A stretch of 43,929 nucleotides of DNA, taken from assembly GCA_902521955.1 (NCBI GenBank), contig CABYTP010000007.1:1-43929 (forward strand), written 5' to 3'. Below the pieces are notes generated by a model, which did no database searches, was not told where the DNA came from, and saw only the letters and a program-made list of their open reading frames with translations. Shown here in pieces: positions 15,398-25,077 of this stretch. The DNA is from an uncultured Candidatus Actinomarina sp. (GTDB taxonomy: Bacteria > Actinomycetota > Acidimicrobiia > Actinomarinales > Actinomarinaceae). Every line of letters begins with the position of its first letter. Within the stretch, counting starts at the first letter, position 1. The translations under genes were made by a program, and so were the position numbers.

Positions 15398-17826
15398 TAT
15401 CCAATAAAATTTATTATTTTATCTTCAACAAAAATAATTTTTTTATAATTTTTCTTCTCTATTTGAAATTCTATTTCACAAATTTTTTCGGCTTCTTCTT
15501 TGGTAGTGCCGGTATCAATTATTATTGTATGCTTCTTTTTTCCGTTTATTTGAACGACTAATTCAAAAGTGGGATTGGTTAAATTGGCTTCGTCAAATTC
15601 TGGCCATGTAAAATCAGCTATGTTTTGATTTGTATTTAGATAATAAATTTCTGAAGATATATGGGGCGCAAAAGGATAGAGGAGGGTGCATATGTTAAAA
15701 GTAATATATTCTTTTGTTTCTTGGGATATTGCTGTTGAATTACCTAAAAAATTAGTAAGTTCAATATTGATTTTCATTAAGTCAGACACGGCAGTATTAA
15801 ATTCAAATTTATCAAGGTGTTTTGTAATACTATATATAGATTGATTAATTTTTCTAATAATTTCTAAATCTTCTTCATGTTGATTCTTAATTTCAAGTAA
15901 AGACAATTTTTCAAAATTATCCCACACCTTATTCAAGAACCTTTTAGTACCTTCAATTCCACCATCATTCCACTCAACACCATCACTAGGTGGTGCCATA
16001 AAAAGAATATACAATCTTAAAGCGTCTGCTCCATGAGTAGCAAAGTATGACTCGGGATCAACAACATTACCCTTTGATTTAGACATCTTAGTGCCACCGA
16101 AGTTAATCATTCCCTGGCTAAATAAATTATGAAAAGGTTCACTAACATCTAGCATCCCAATATCTCTTAATGCTTTCACAAAAAATCTAGAATAGAGCAA
16201 ATGTAAAATAGCATGTTCAACACCACCAATATACTGGTTAATAGGTAACCAGTCGTTAATTATCTCTTTATCAAACGGCAAATTTATATTATTTGAATCT
16301 AGGAATCTAAGAAAATACCAAGATGAATCTACAAAGGTATCCATAGTATCTGTTTCTCTTTTGCTTTCAGTACCACAATTAGGACAGGAGGTATTAACAA
16401 AATCTTTGCTTTTTGCCAATGGTGAATCTTTAGAATTTTTATAATCATCGATTTCAGGCAAAAGAACGGGCAACCTATCAAGGCTTTCAGCAACTAATCC
16501 ACATTTGCTACAGTTAATTACTGGTATGGGGCAACCCCAATACCTTTGACGACTAATAAGCCAATCTCTTAATCTAAATGTAGTTTTTTTCTCTCCAATT
16601 CCATTCATAGTAAGATGTTTTAAAATTTCAACTGAAGACTCCTCATGCGATTTTAGATTATTATATTCTCCAGAATTAATTAGAATACCTCTGTCAGTAA
16701 ACGGCTTGTCATCAATATTGATAGAATGATTTTCATCTATGATAACTTGTAAGATTTTAAGATTATAAACCTTAGCAAATTCATAGTCTCTTTCATCATG
16801 ACCGGGTACAGCCATTATTGCACCTGTACCATAATTTACTAATACATAATCTGCAACCCACAGTGGTAATTTTTCACCATTAATAGGATTCGATACAAAC
16901 AAACCTGTGTCAATACCTGTCTTTTTTTTCGAAATTGACATTCTCTCAAATTCCGATTTTAATTTTGAATTTCTGATGTATTCTTTAATCTCATCAGAAT
17001 TAGGAGAAATATCAAGAATTTTGTCAATTACTATGTGTTCTGGTGCTAAAACTGCAAAGGTCATTCCATATAAAGTATCCAGACGAGTCGTAAATACACT
17101 AAATTTTAATTCTGTATCTAAGATGTTTAGGCTGAATTCCGCTCCTTGAGATTTACCAATCCAATTTTCCTGCATTGCTTTAACGTTTGATGGCCAGTCT
17201 CCTATCTCATCCAATCCTTTAAGTAGTTCTTCAGAATATTCAGAAATTTTAAAAAACCACTGATTTAAGTTTTTTTGCTCGACATCTGCATCACATCTTT
17301 CACAGCACCCTTCAATTACCTGCTCATTAGCTAATACAGTTTTACATGATGTACACCAATTAACGGGAGCATCCTCTTTATATGCTAAATCATTTTCAAA
17401 TAACTTTATAAATAGGAACTGTGTCCACTTGTAGTAGTCCTTATCATGAGCTGCAACTTCTCTGTCCCAGTCATAAAGTGAACCTAATCTTTTTATTTGC
17501 TCTTTCATGTTAGCTATACGTTCTTCAGTAAATTTTTTCGGATGTATGCCTGTTTTAATAGCAGCATTTTCCGCTGGAAGCCCAAATGAGTCCCATCCCA
17601 TAGGTGACATTACATTAAACCCTTTTTTCTGTTTATATCTTGTTATTACATCACCAATTGTGTAATTTCTTATGTGTCCCATGTGTAAATCTCCAGATGG
17701 GTATGGATACATGCAAAGATTATAAAAATTTGTCTTACTAGAATTTATATCACAACTAGCTAAGCCACTAGTGTCCCATTGGGTCTGCCATTTAGACTCT
17801 AGGTCTTTAAAATCATAACTATCCAT
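15397..17826 (-). CDS. leuS: Leucyl-tRNA synthetase
   Basis: 809 residues. The class I HIGH motif is HMGH (48-51) after YPYPSGDL, and KMSKS is at 580-584 ([14 protein letters not shown]). Other landmarks are [15 protein letters not shown], a zinc-binding CTSCK with CCERC, and the editing domain with [19 protein letters not shown] and [15 protein letters not shown]. The anticodon-binding and C-terminal domains are present. It charges tRNA-Leu. ATG 17826 overlaps the preceding glycosyltransferase gene by 8 nt, so a housekeeping synthetase is translationally joined to a polysaccharide cluster. Confidence 0.97.
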   Translation of the reverse strand: MDSYDFKDLESKWQTQWDTSGLASCDINSSKTNFYNLCMYPYPSGDLHMGHIRNYTIGDVITRYKQKKGFNVMSPMGWDSFGLPAENAAIKTGIHPKKFTEERIANMKEQIKRLGSLYDWDREVAAHDKDYYKWTQFLFIKLFENDLAYKEDAPVNWCTSCKTVLANEQVIEGCCERCDADVEQKNLNQWFFKISEYSEELLKGLDEIGDWPSNVKAMQENWIGKSQGAEFSLNILDTELKFSVFTTRLDTLYGMTFAVLAPEHIVIDKILDISPNSDEIKEYIRNSKLKSEFERMSISKKKTGIDTGLFVSNPINGEKLPLWVADYVLVNYGTGAIMAVPGHDERDYEFAKVYNLKILQVIIDENHSINIDDKPFTDRGILINSGEYNNLKSHEESSVEILKHLTMNGIGEKKTTFRLRDWLISRQRYWGCPIPVINCSKCGLVAESLDRLPVLLPEIDDYKNSKDSPLAKSKDFVNTSCPNCGTESKRETDTMDTFVDSSWYFLRFLDSNNINLPFDKEIINDWLPINQYIGGVEHAILHLLYSRFFVKALRDIGMLDVSEPFHNLFSQGMINFGGTKMSKSKGNVVDPESYFATHGADALRLYILFMAPPSDGVEWNDGGIEGTKRFLNKVWDNFEKLSLLEIKNQHEEDLEIIRKINQSIYSITKHLDKFEFNTAVSDLMKINIELTNFLGNSTAISQETKEYITFNICTLLYPFAPHISSEIYYLNTNQNIADFTWPEFDEANLTNPTFELVVQINGKKKHTIIIDTGTTKEEAEKICEIEFQIEKKNYKKIIFVEDKIINFIG

Positions 17827-18922
17827 TTATGTAAATGCTTTCTATCTTTTTAAACAAGACTTCCATACTATATTTTTCATTTAACAAATTATATTGGTTT
17901 AATAGTTTTTTATTTGCTGTGGTTTTATCATTCTTTATCATATCAATTGCTGACTCTATTTTTTCCTTAAAATCTCTCTGATTATCAAAAAGAAAGCCAA
18001 TTTCACTATTAAGAATTGTATTCATTGGTAAAACATTTCTTGTTATACATATTTTTGAGTGGCTCATAGCCTCTAGAAGAACTAAGCCCAATCCTTCAGA
18101 GTAAGAAGGAAAAACAAATAAATGTATTTTTGAGAAGAATTCTTTTTTATCATTTACATAATCAAGGAATTGAATATTAGAGTTTTTATCTAATTGAAAT
18201 TTATAATTTATTTTATCTAAGTAGCTTTTTTTTCCTATTCCTCCAATTAAAAGTTGTAAATTATCGTTGTTTAAATCTAAAAATAATTTTAAAAGGTCTT
18301 CAATTCCTTTATTTTTGTTGATCCTTCCCAAAAACCCTATATTAATTTTACTATTATTGTCCTCCATCTCCTTAAAAGGAGAAGGCTCGATCCAGTAATT
18401 AACTACTGAAAATTTAATTTCTGCTGAATAATCTGAAAGCCAAGTACCTACTTCACTAGAGATACAAATTATATGATTACTTTTCCTCCAAATAAATACC
18501 AAAAGTGGCATTAAGAATTTTTTCAACAACTTAAATGAAGCCTTTCCTTCAAGATATGTGTCATATTTTCCATGAATAGACACAATCCATTTTGGCTTAT
18601 GATTTAAAAATGAATTTATAGCATAAAACATTGAGTCACTTCTTGGTTGGTGTGTATGTACTATATCAAAACCCATTTTTTTTTGAATATTAAAAAGAGT
18701 TCGATAAGAAATTGGATTAAATAATCTTGGTGCATTTAATCTATATACTTTGTTGACTATCTCTTTAAATTGAGACTCCAATGAAGCCATATTTTTTTTA
18801 TCTGGCCCAATTGAAATTACATACAATTCATGTCCTTCATTTCTTTGAGCTTTAACTAAATCTAATAAATGGGTTTCTGCGCCTCCCCCTGATAATGAAT
18901 TTATAACATGACAAATTTTCAT
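17819..18922 (-). CDS. GT4-type (GT-B fold) glycosyltransferase
   Basis: 367 residues. The N-terminus [18 protein letters not shown] is the acceptor-side glycine loop of GT4 enzymes. [22 protein letters not shown] and [16 protein letters not shown] follow, with the E-x7-E pair at E276 and E284 that holds the nucleotide-sugar. It transfers a sugar from an NDP-sugar to a lipid-linked or other acceptor at the cytoplasmic membrane face; donor and acceptor cannot be told from sequence. It overlaps the DGHHR gene by 1 nt and leuS by 8 nt, and shares a run with the flippase and Wzy-like genes. Confidence 0.9.
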   Translation of the reverse strand: MKICHVINSLSGGGAETHLLDLVKAQRNEGHELYVISIGPDKKNMASLESQFKEIVNKVYRLNAPRLFNPISYRTLFNIQKKMGFDIVHTHQPRSDSMFYAINSFLNHKPKWIVSIHGKYDTYLEGKASFKLLKKFLMPLLVFIWRKSNHIICISSEVGTWLSDYSAEIKFSVVNYWIEPSPFKEMEDNNSKINIGFLGRINKNKGIEDLLKLFLDLNNDNLQLLIGGIGKKSYLDKINYKFQLDKNSNIQFLDYVNDKKEFFSKIHLFVFPSYSEGLGLVLLEAMSHSKICITRNVLPMNTILNSEIGFLFDNQRDFKEKIESAIDMIKNDKTTANKKLLNQYNLLNEKYSMEVLFKKIESIYING

Positions 18923-19569
18923 TAGTTATCAAACCTTGGAGTAATCCATGTAGACTTATATGGAAAAATATAAGCTTTCGAAAAATCTTTTATACTTAGT
19001 GCTGAGAAACGTACAACACTTTTAGAAGTGGTTACGTTATTTGGAATTGGGGAGATGAAGTTAGCTTTCATCAATTCTTTTTTATACGAATAAAGTTCTC
19101 TAATGTCCATTAATTTATCAGAGTAATATTTAGTACTATCAATTTGAATAAACATATTGCTTTGCAATTTTTTATTAGAAAATCCAAATTCTTGAATAAT
19201 TTTTGTTAAAAAAATATTTTTTTCCACTATTAATTCTGATGTATAACAGTCGATGTTCACTTGATCAATATTTATTAAAATAGTATCTAAATCTTGATTT
19301 ATTGAGTTTTCAATTACATATTGAAAACGATGATGTCCATCTAAAATATACATCTCATCTTTTAAACTCAATTCTTCTTCAATATTTTCAAAAAAAACTC
19401 CTAAAACGATTGGTGTGGCATTTAAAACTCTTGTTGTAATTTGATTTTGATCTGAAGTTTCCTCGTGGGGATAAATTATATTTTTTAAATTAAGTAGATT
19501 TAAACTTGTGGAAAAAGCTAAAACTGTAGGATCTGAAGTGCTAGCTTGTTTAAATTCTTGAATTATCAT
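18922..19569 (-). CDS. DGHHR-motif protein (ParB/Srx-fold, DUF1015/SerK-like)
   Basis: 215 residues. The clear signature is YILDGHHRFQY (D77, G78, H79, H80, R81), found in ParB/Srx-fold proteins including the free serine kinases SerK and SbnI and in DUF1015. An acidic pair (E36, E37) precedes it. There is no signal peptide or membrane helix. The gene lies 5 nt after serC, which makes O-phosphoserine by transamination, while SerK-type enzymes make the same compound from serine. That neighbourhood supports a phosphoserine-related role but does not prove one. It is much shorter than DUF1015 proteins (about 400 residues). The 3' end overlaps the glycosyltransferase by 1 nt. Function is not assigned. 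Confidence 0.65.
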   Translation of the reverse strand: MIIQEFKQASTSDPTVLAFSTSLNLLNLKNIIYPHEETSDQNQITTRVLNATPIVLGVFFENIEEELSLKDEMYILDGHHRFQYVIENSINQDLDTILINIDQVNIDCYTSELIVEKNIFLTKIIQEFGFSNKKLQSNMFIQIDSTKYYSDKLMDIRELYSYKKELMKANFISPIPNNVTTSKSVVRFSALSIKDFSKAYIFPYKSTWITPRFDN

Positions 19570-19574
19570 TAGTA

Positions 19575-20636
19575 TTACTTTACAAAGTCTTCTAATAGAA
19601 CTAAAAAATCATCGATCATTTCATCGGTTATGCTGTTGTAATTACTCACCCTTATTCCACCAACACTCCTATGGCCATTTAAGCCAATAAACCCATTTTC
19701 CACAGAATGATTTAAAAATTTTTGTGTTTTAAAGCCTTCTTTAAAATCAAAAACAATATTTGAATAACTTCTTAAGTTTTTTGGAGCTGGTAACTGAAAA
19801 TAATCATTATTTTCGTCTAAATACTGGTATATTTTATTAGCTCGTTTAGAGTTATTTTCCTCTATTTTTTTTATTCCACCAGATTTTATAATCCAATCAA
19901 GCATCTTAGACAAAACATAAATTGAGAATGTGGGTGGTGTATTGAATGAAGAATTTTTTTTAATGTGATTTTCAATATCCAGGTAACTAGTTTTAGTATT
20001 CTTTTCGTGAAAGCCTTGTCTAAATATACAAATTGTTACTCCAGGTATTCCTAAATTTTTCTGTGCTCCGGCATATATATAGGATAAATTACTCCAATCA
20101 AATTTATACGAGCATATATCAGAAGACATATCAACAATAAGCTTTTTATTTGTAAAAGTATTGAAATCTCTTATTTGTATACCTTCAATAGTTTCATTAG
20201 AAGTAAAATAAAGATATTCTTCATCAGAGTTCGCAATATCGGTAAGAGCATTCTCATATCCAATATGTTGAATATTATGATTTGAAATTTTATTTCCAAA
20301 GTAGAGTTCGAAATCAGAGTGTGTTTTTTCTCCCCATGTACCTGAAATTAAAAAAGATATATTATCAATTAGACTTTTCTTATTTACAGGTATAAAAGTA
20401 TTTTGGAAGGTTGCACCTCCTTGAATAAATATTATTTGGAAATCATCAGGAATATGAAGTATTTTACGAAGTTTACTCTTTGAAATACTGACTAATTCTT
20501 CATATGCAACACTACGATGTGATAGCTCCAAAACTGAATAACCAAGATCTTTGTAGTCAATAATTTCTTTAGAAATATTTTGTAATATCTCATTTGGAAT
20601 TTTTGATGGACCAGCTGAAAAATTATTTATCTTCAT
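19575..20636 (-). CDS. serC: Phosphoserine aminotransferase
   Basis: 353 residues, class V PLP aminotransferase. Landmarks: FSAGPSKIP at the N-terminus, SVLELSHRS, IFIQGGATFQN, the PLP lysine K193 in YAGAQKNLGIPG, and a C-terminal NGHRSVGGIRVSNYN with the substrate-binding HRxxGGxR. It converts 3-phosphohydroxypyruvate and glutamate to O-phosphoserine for serine biosynthesis. The sequence looks like the E. coli-type SerC. ATG 20636 lies inside the end of the Wzy-like gene (14-nt overlap). serA and serB are not in the window. Its place within a polysaccharide cluster is unusual. Confidence 0.93.
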   Translation of the reverse strand: MKINNFSAGPSKIPNEILQNISKEIIDYKDLGYSVLELSHRSVAYEELVSISKSKLRKILHIPDDFQIIFIQGGATFQNTFIPVNKKSLIDNISFLISGTWGEKTHSDFELYFGNKISNHNIQHIGYENALTDIANSDEEYLYFTSNETIEGIQIRDFNTFTNKKLIVDMSSDICSYKFDWSNLSYIYAGAQKNLGIPGVTICIFRQGFHEKNTKTSYLDIENHIKKNSSFNTPPTFSIYVLSKMLDWIIKSGGIKKIEENNSKRANKIYQYLDENNDYFQLPAPKNLRSYSNIVFDFKEGFKTQKFLNHSVENGFIGLNGHRSVGGIRVSNYNSITDEMIDDFLVLLEDFVK

Positions 20637-21972
20637 GACTTTCCATTTTAAACATAAGACCTAGGTACAAACCAAAAACAGGTAACAAATCTTCAAACGA
20701 AGCTAGAGAAATTGAGATTAATACAAGAAGTATTTTAAGACCATTCTTGAAATTATGGTTTAAAAAACCTAAAACAAGTAGGAAAACTAAAATTCCATAT
20801 AGTGGTCCAATTGAAAAAAAGTTAAAAAGAAAATTGTTTTGAAGATTAATATCCTCATAAAGTAAAAAATATCTACCTGTACCAAAAGATTTAGCAAGAT
20901 ATTGAATAGTTAAATACTTTGGAGAAGTTCTATTAACTAAGTAGTTTTCTCTTTCTACTTCAGTAGATAAATATTCAGTATAAAGACTATTTGTATTTTG
21001 AAAACCAAAACCAGTCCCATATTTTATAAATTGACTTGTGAAAGAGACGATATCAGATCTTTCCCTGTCCTCGAATTGAAGACTATTTAATTTATTAATA
21101 TTAAATTCAAAATCTTCAGTTGTATCAGAATTTCTTTCTAGCCCGCTATTTAAATCTTTTGATTCATCCACGGTGTATTGAGGGCATTCTAAATTAGAAG
21201 GGCTAATATCACATTCTTTAATAGGTGCAAAAAAAGTAATCAAGAAGACAATAAAAAAATATAAAACCCCTTTATCAAATTTATTTATAAATATGTCAGT
21301 AATAAAAAATAATACAACAAGTAATAATGCAAATTCACTTTTTGTTAATCCAAAAACTACGCCTGACAAAAAGTAAAAATATGTTCTAACTCCAAACTTA
21401 TAATGTAATACTAAAAAAGCTGGAAATAGGAGTGACACTAAAAATATTGGTTCCCTAAACGTACCAACCATTCTATGACTACTTGATATCCAAAAATTTG
21501 ACTGAACATCAAATCCAAGTATTCCCGTTCCTGGACGATTTCTATAAGGTTCATAAAAATTAAAAATTTGTGATACAAATGTATAAATTGAGAAAATTGA
21601 TATTACTAAATAAACTTTGTTTAAAGCTGTCAATATATCGATGTGGTTATTCAAATTAAATGTGATATACAAAATATAAACAAATGCCGTAAAACTAAAT
21701 ATTCTTAAAAAGATATAACTCAATTCAACATCAATATTTGATGTATTAATTAAAGTTGGAGACAATGAAGTTAATATGAGAATTAAAGTAATTTGATTAA
21801 GTTTAATTTTATTTTTAAGGCTCGTGAAAACAAATATTATAAATAATAAGCCATTACCAATCCATGTGAGAGGAATTGAAAAAATTTGATATGAATCTAA
21901 AAAAAGTAACAGAAGCGGAAATATATAAAGCAATTCAGGCATGGAATTTGAAAGAGATACTTTTTTTAACAT
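20623..21972 (-). CDS. Wzy/O-antigen-ligase-like polysaccharide polymerase
   Basis: 449 residues, mostly hydrophobic helices, with an extracellular loop between about residues 245 and 375. The loop holds KYGTGFGFQN, comparable to the G-x-G-x-G/F motif of the family. The position of the usual HNxYL is taken by LQNNFLFNFFSIGP, so the ligase histidine is lacking. That favours a Wzy-type polymerase over a WaaL ligase. It would join repeat units on the undecaprenyl carrier outside the membrane. ATG 21972 is preceded by AAGG. It follows the flippase by 43 nt and overlaps serC by 14 nt. Confidence 0.75.
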   Translation of the reverse strand: MLKKVSLSNSMPELLYIFPLLLLFLDSYQIFSIPLTWIGNGLLFIIFVFTSLKNKIKLNQITLILILTSLSPTLINTSNIDVELSYIFLRIFSFTAFVYILYITFNLNNHIDILTALNKVYLVISIFSIYTFVSQIFNFYEPYRNRPGTGILGFDVQSNFWISSSHRMVGTFREPIFLVSLLFPAFLVLHYKFGVRTYFYFLSGVVFGLTKSEFALLLVVLFFITDIFINKFDKGVLYFFIVFLITFFAPIKECDISPSNLECPQYTVDESKDLNSGLERNSDTTEDFEFNINKLNSLQFEDRERSDIVSFTSQFIKYGTGFGFQNTNSLYTEYLSTEVERENYLVNRTSPKYLTIQYLAKSFGTGRYFLLYEDINLQNNFLFNFFSIGPLYGILVFLLVLGFLNHNFKNGLKILLVLISISLASFEDLLPVFGLYLGLMFKMESHEDK

Positions 21973-22015
21973 TACCTTAACTTTAACTTGAGAATTTAAA
22001 TATTACTTAAGTTAT

Positions 22016-23233
22016 TTATTGAGATGCTTTAGTTTTGAAGTAAATATAAATTTCATAAAATTTTTGAAAAATCATGCCCGCAGAAATAGATATAGCAACA
22101 CCATTGAATGTTAGAGATTCAATTAACATAAATGAAAGGGCTACAAAAATTATCAAATAAATAAGTCTTCCAATTGTATGTTGTGTGATTAATTCACTTA
22201 AAAATAGGTAATGTCTTGTCCAGAAAGTTAATAAATAAGTTATGTACCCGATAAGCAGAATTAGTAATGGAGTGTAAGAAGTTATATAATCACTTCCAGC
22301 AATAAGAATAATGATATCCTCTCCGTAAATTATATAAGTTAAAATGATTCCAACTGAAATAGGAGATAAAATATTTAGAGTTAATTTACGAAAATTATAA
22401 TTGTTATCTTTATTGATTTTATTTAGCATCCAAGGTGAAAATGCAACAACAATATAATTGACTGGTTCAACCAACTTTCTAGCAACTCTATAGATACCAG
22501 CTGAGTAAAAGTCTGTTAAAAGACCAATTACCACTACATCTAACTGTGCGGGAATTAACCCTACAGCCTGATCTGTTCTGATTTTAAAGAAATTATTTTT
22601 TGATATTTCTATATATTCTCTAAAGCCAACTTTTTTATACTTATTTTTATTACTAAAGATTAGAACAAAGAAGATAATCAAGCCCGTTAAGAAACTGTGT
22701 ATAGATAAAGCTATAAAAAAATTTTCTATAGTAGGATTCTTTAAAATAAAAAATACAACTAAACCAAAACGTAACATACTCACACTACCCTCAACCAATG
22801 AATAAGTTTTCATATCCCCTGTGTATGTAAAGGTTCCTTTAAAAACTTCAAGAAGGTTTAAAAATACTCTCGAACAAATAAAAAGTAATAAATAATTAGG
22901 AATTGATTTAATATCTAGCAATTCATAGTTTGCAGCAATAATTAGTAAAGTTAACGAAAGCAAAACTGAAAATAAACCCATGAATAATTCAAAAATAATA
23001 GAACTTCTTAAAAAATTTCCATCATAACTTTTATAATTTAAAAGAACTAAATCAGAATTTCTAGAACTAAGAAACCTGAAACAAAGACCAATGATACCTA
23101 AGTAAACTCCAATAACCCCGTATGATTCAGGGCCAAGGCTTTTAGCAACAATTCTAATTTGTATAATTGCAACCACTGCAATAGTTCCCTGAGATATAAG
23201 CAGCTCTTTAGTTTCAAATAAGAATTTTTTCAT
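22016..23233 (-). CDS. Wzx-like polysaccharide flippase (MOP superfamily)
   Basis: 405 residues with about twelve hydrophobic segments. The N-terminal region GTIAVVAIIQIRIVAKSLGP then YGVIGVYLGI is typical of oligosaccharide flippases, as is FYSAGIYRVARKLVEPVNYI in the second half. It would move undecaprenyl-linked repeat units across the membrane. The frame stays open upstream into tRNA-Ala, but that stretch is tRNA sequence, so I use ATG 23233 (MKKFLFE). Only 9 nt separate it from the tRNA 3' end and no Shine-Dalgarno is visible. The Wzy-like gene follows. Confidence 0.88.
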   Translation of the reverse strand: MKKFLFETKELLISQGTIAVVAIIQIRIVAKSLGPESYGVIGVYLGIIGLCFRFLSSRNSDLVLLNYKSYDGNFLRSSIIFELFMGLFSVLLSLTLLIIAANYELLDIKSIPNYLLLFICSRVFLNLLEVFKGTFTYTGDMKTYSLVEGSVSMLRFGLVVFFILKNPTIENFFIALSIHSFLTGLIIFFVLIFSNKNKYKKVGFREYIEISKNNFFKIRTDQAVGLIPAQLDVVVIGLLTDFYSAGIYRVARKLVEPVNYIVVAFSPWMLNKINKDNNYNFRKLTLNILSPISVGIILTYIIYGEDIIILIAGSDYITSYTPLLILLIGYITYLLTFWTRHYLFLSELITQHTIGRLIYLIIFVALSFMLIESLTFNGVAISISAGMIFQKFYEIYIYFKTKASQ

Positions 23234-23242
23234 AATTTTATG

Positions 23243-23315
<73 letters not shown>

Positions 23316-23327
23316 CAATTCTTAAGA

Positions 23328-23684
23328 TTATCCATGTTGGTAAATTAACTCACAATCAAAATATAAATCTTCAAGCATATAGAAATCTCGAGACTCCTTA
23401 GTAAAAATATGAATCAAAATATCTTTAACCTCAATAAGCATCCAGGAGGAATTCCTTCCTTCAAGAATTAAGTTAGATTTATCAAAAATTAATTCATTAA
23501 GTTTTTTAACCACTCCATTCATTTGGGTACTAGATGTTGATGTACAAATAATGATACTTTGATGACTTGAGTCAGTATTTCCCTTATATAAATTTAAATT
23601 CTGTAATTTTTGACTCTCAAGAGTATCAACAATACTGTCCAGAAAGAATGTTTCAATATATTCTTGTTTTTGTATTTTTGACAC
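23328..23684 (-). CDS. rsfS: Ribosomal silencing factor RsfS
   Basis: 118 residues. The C-terminal half carries the family pattern: SSWMLIEVKDILIHIF, then RDFYMLEDLYFD (usual form R-x-F-Y-x-LE-x-LW). The N-terminal strand IIICTSTSSTQMNGV matches the usual T-x-x-S-x-x-Q segment. RsfS binds L14 on the 50S subunit and blocks subunit joining when nutrients are low. The start is GTG at 23684. It lies next to nadD in many bacteria; here trkA-trkH, in the other orientation, separates them. An extended -10 motif ends 8 nt before the GTG, so the message may be leaderless. Confidence 0.88.
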   Translation of the reverse strand: MSKIQKQEYIETFFLDSIVDTLESQKLQNLNLYKGNTDSSHQSIIICTSTSSTQMNGVVKKLNELIFDKSNLILEGRNSSWMLIEVKDILIHIFTKESRDFYMLEDLYFDCELIYQHG

Positions 23685-23739
23685 CTATAAATATATTACC
23701 ATGTATTTATAAAGGCACTATTGTAAGAGTGAGGACATT
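23678..23739. promoter_or_regulatory. Divergent promoters of rsfS (minus) and trkA (plus)
   Basis: Minus strand: TGGTAATAT (TAATAT at 23698-23693) is an extended -10 whose expected start point falls at or next to the rsfS GTG. Plus strand: a perfect -35 TTGACA (23678-23683) with an 18-nt spacer to TGTATT (23702-23707, 4 of 6 matches), then the Shine-Dalgarno GTGAGGA before the trkA TTG at 23740. TTGACA overlaps the first codons of rsfS. The motifs are visible; activity is inferred. Confidence 0.4.
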
Positions 23740-25071
23740 TTGAAAAAAATTATCATCATAGGCGCAGGTGAAGTTGGTAGCTTTCTTGCAAACAAACTTT
23801 CTAGCGAACAACATGATGTAACACTTATTGAATCGAACGATTCAAAAGTTGAAGAGTTAAACTCCACCCTAGATGCACTTGTAATTAATGGAAATGGAGG
23901 TAGCCCATCTTCACTTATGCAAGCTGGAGCAGAGTCGGCCGATTTGATTATTGCGGTTACAGATGATGAAAATGTAAATATGCTTTCATGCTACCTTGCA
24001 AAAAATATGGGTACGAAAAAATCATTTGCAAGAGTTCAAGATAGTTCTCTCAAAAGTGAGCTAGATGAATTAAACATTGATCAAATTATTGACCCTTCTG
24101 AAAGTGCTTGTGATGAAATAGAAAAGCTTCTTTCTAGAGCAGGCATTTATGATATTCATGAATTTAGTGGTGGAAAAATACTTTCTGTTGGTGGAGTTCT
24201 TACTAAAGACTCTCCTTTAATCAGTAAAAAATTATCTGATATTCATGAATTTGGAGGTAGGGAAAACTGGTTAGTTACTGCATATGTCCGAGAGGGAGAT
24301 TCGTATATTGCTAATGGAGAAACAGTATTAGATGTAGATGATCATGTAAAAATTATTGTAAAAAGTGGGGATATCCAAACTGCAACAGCCTTAATAGGTA
24401 TTGACTTCAATTATCAAATTAAAAAAGTGATTATAATTGGCGCTTCCAGGTCTTCCGAACTGTTAGCTGAAAGACTTTATAAAGATTACGAAGTAGTGGT
24501 CATTGATGATAATAAAAAAGATTGTAATAGAATTGCAGAGAATAACTCACATGTAATTGTTGTAAATAATGATCCCCGAGATCCAAAAAACCTCATAGAC
24601 CTCGGTGTAGGTTCAGATACAGCAATAGTAGCACTAAGTAAAAATGATTCTAAGAATATAGTGTGTTCTTTAGTAGGAAATGCATTAGGCGTTCCGGAAA
24701 TAATAACTAGAGTTAATAAGATAGATTATCTTGAACTTCTAAAAGAAACATCTATCCAAGCAACAATATCAACAAGAATAACAGCTGCTAACTCAATTTT
24801 ACAAGATGTAAGATCTGATCAGGTAAAGTCTGCACTTACTTTTGAAGATACAGAAGTGGAAGCGTTAGAAATTCTTCTCTCAGAAAACTGTCATGTTCTA
24901 GACAAATCTTTGACTGAATTAGAACTTCCTAAAAATTGTTTAATTGCTGGGGTGACAAGAAGAGAAAAAACATACATTCCTTCTGGTGATTGGAAGTTTG
25001 GAAACAAAGATAGATTAATCGTTTTTACATTACCTGAATCAATTGATGAAATTGAAAACGTATTTTGTTAA
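23740..25071 (+). CDS. trkA: Trk potassium uptake regulatory subunit TrkA
   Basis: 443 residues made of two RCK units. Unit one begins KKIIIIGAGEVGSFLA with the nucleotide-binding glycine loop, then VTLIES and the acidic end of the Rossmann strand. Unit two begins KKVIIIGASRSSELLAERL, then VVVIDDN. Each is followed by a TrkA-C-like segment. TrkA binds NAD(H)/ATP in the cytoplasm and gates the TrkH channel. The start is TTG at 23740, supported by GTGAGGA about 8 nt upstream. trkH follows after 6 nt. It is on plus, against the direction of its neighbours. Confidence 0.95.
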   Translation: MKKIIIIGAGEVGSFLANKLSSEQHDVTLIESNDSKVEELNSTLDALVINGNGGSPSSLMQAGAESADLIIAVTDDENVNMLSCYLAKNMGTKKSFARVQDSSLKSELDELNIDQIIDPSESACDEIEKLLSRAGIYDIHEFSGGKILSVGGVLTKDSPLISKKLSDIHEFGGRENWLVTAYVREGDSYIANGETVLDVDDHVKIIVKSGDIQTATALIGIDFNYQIKKVIIIGASRSSELLAERLYKDYEVVVIDDNKKDCNRIAENNSHVIVVNNDPRDPKNLIDLGVGSDTAIVALSKNDSKNIVCSLVGNALGVPEIITRVNKIDYLELLKETSIQATISTRITAANSILQDVRSDQVKSALTFEDTEVEALEILLSENCHVLDKSLTELELPKNCLIAGVTRREKTYIPSGDWKFGNKDRLIVFTLPESIDEIENVFC

Positions 25072-25077
25072 ATTCTA

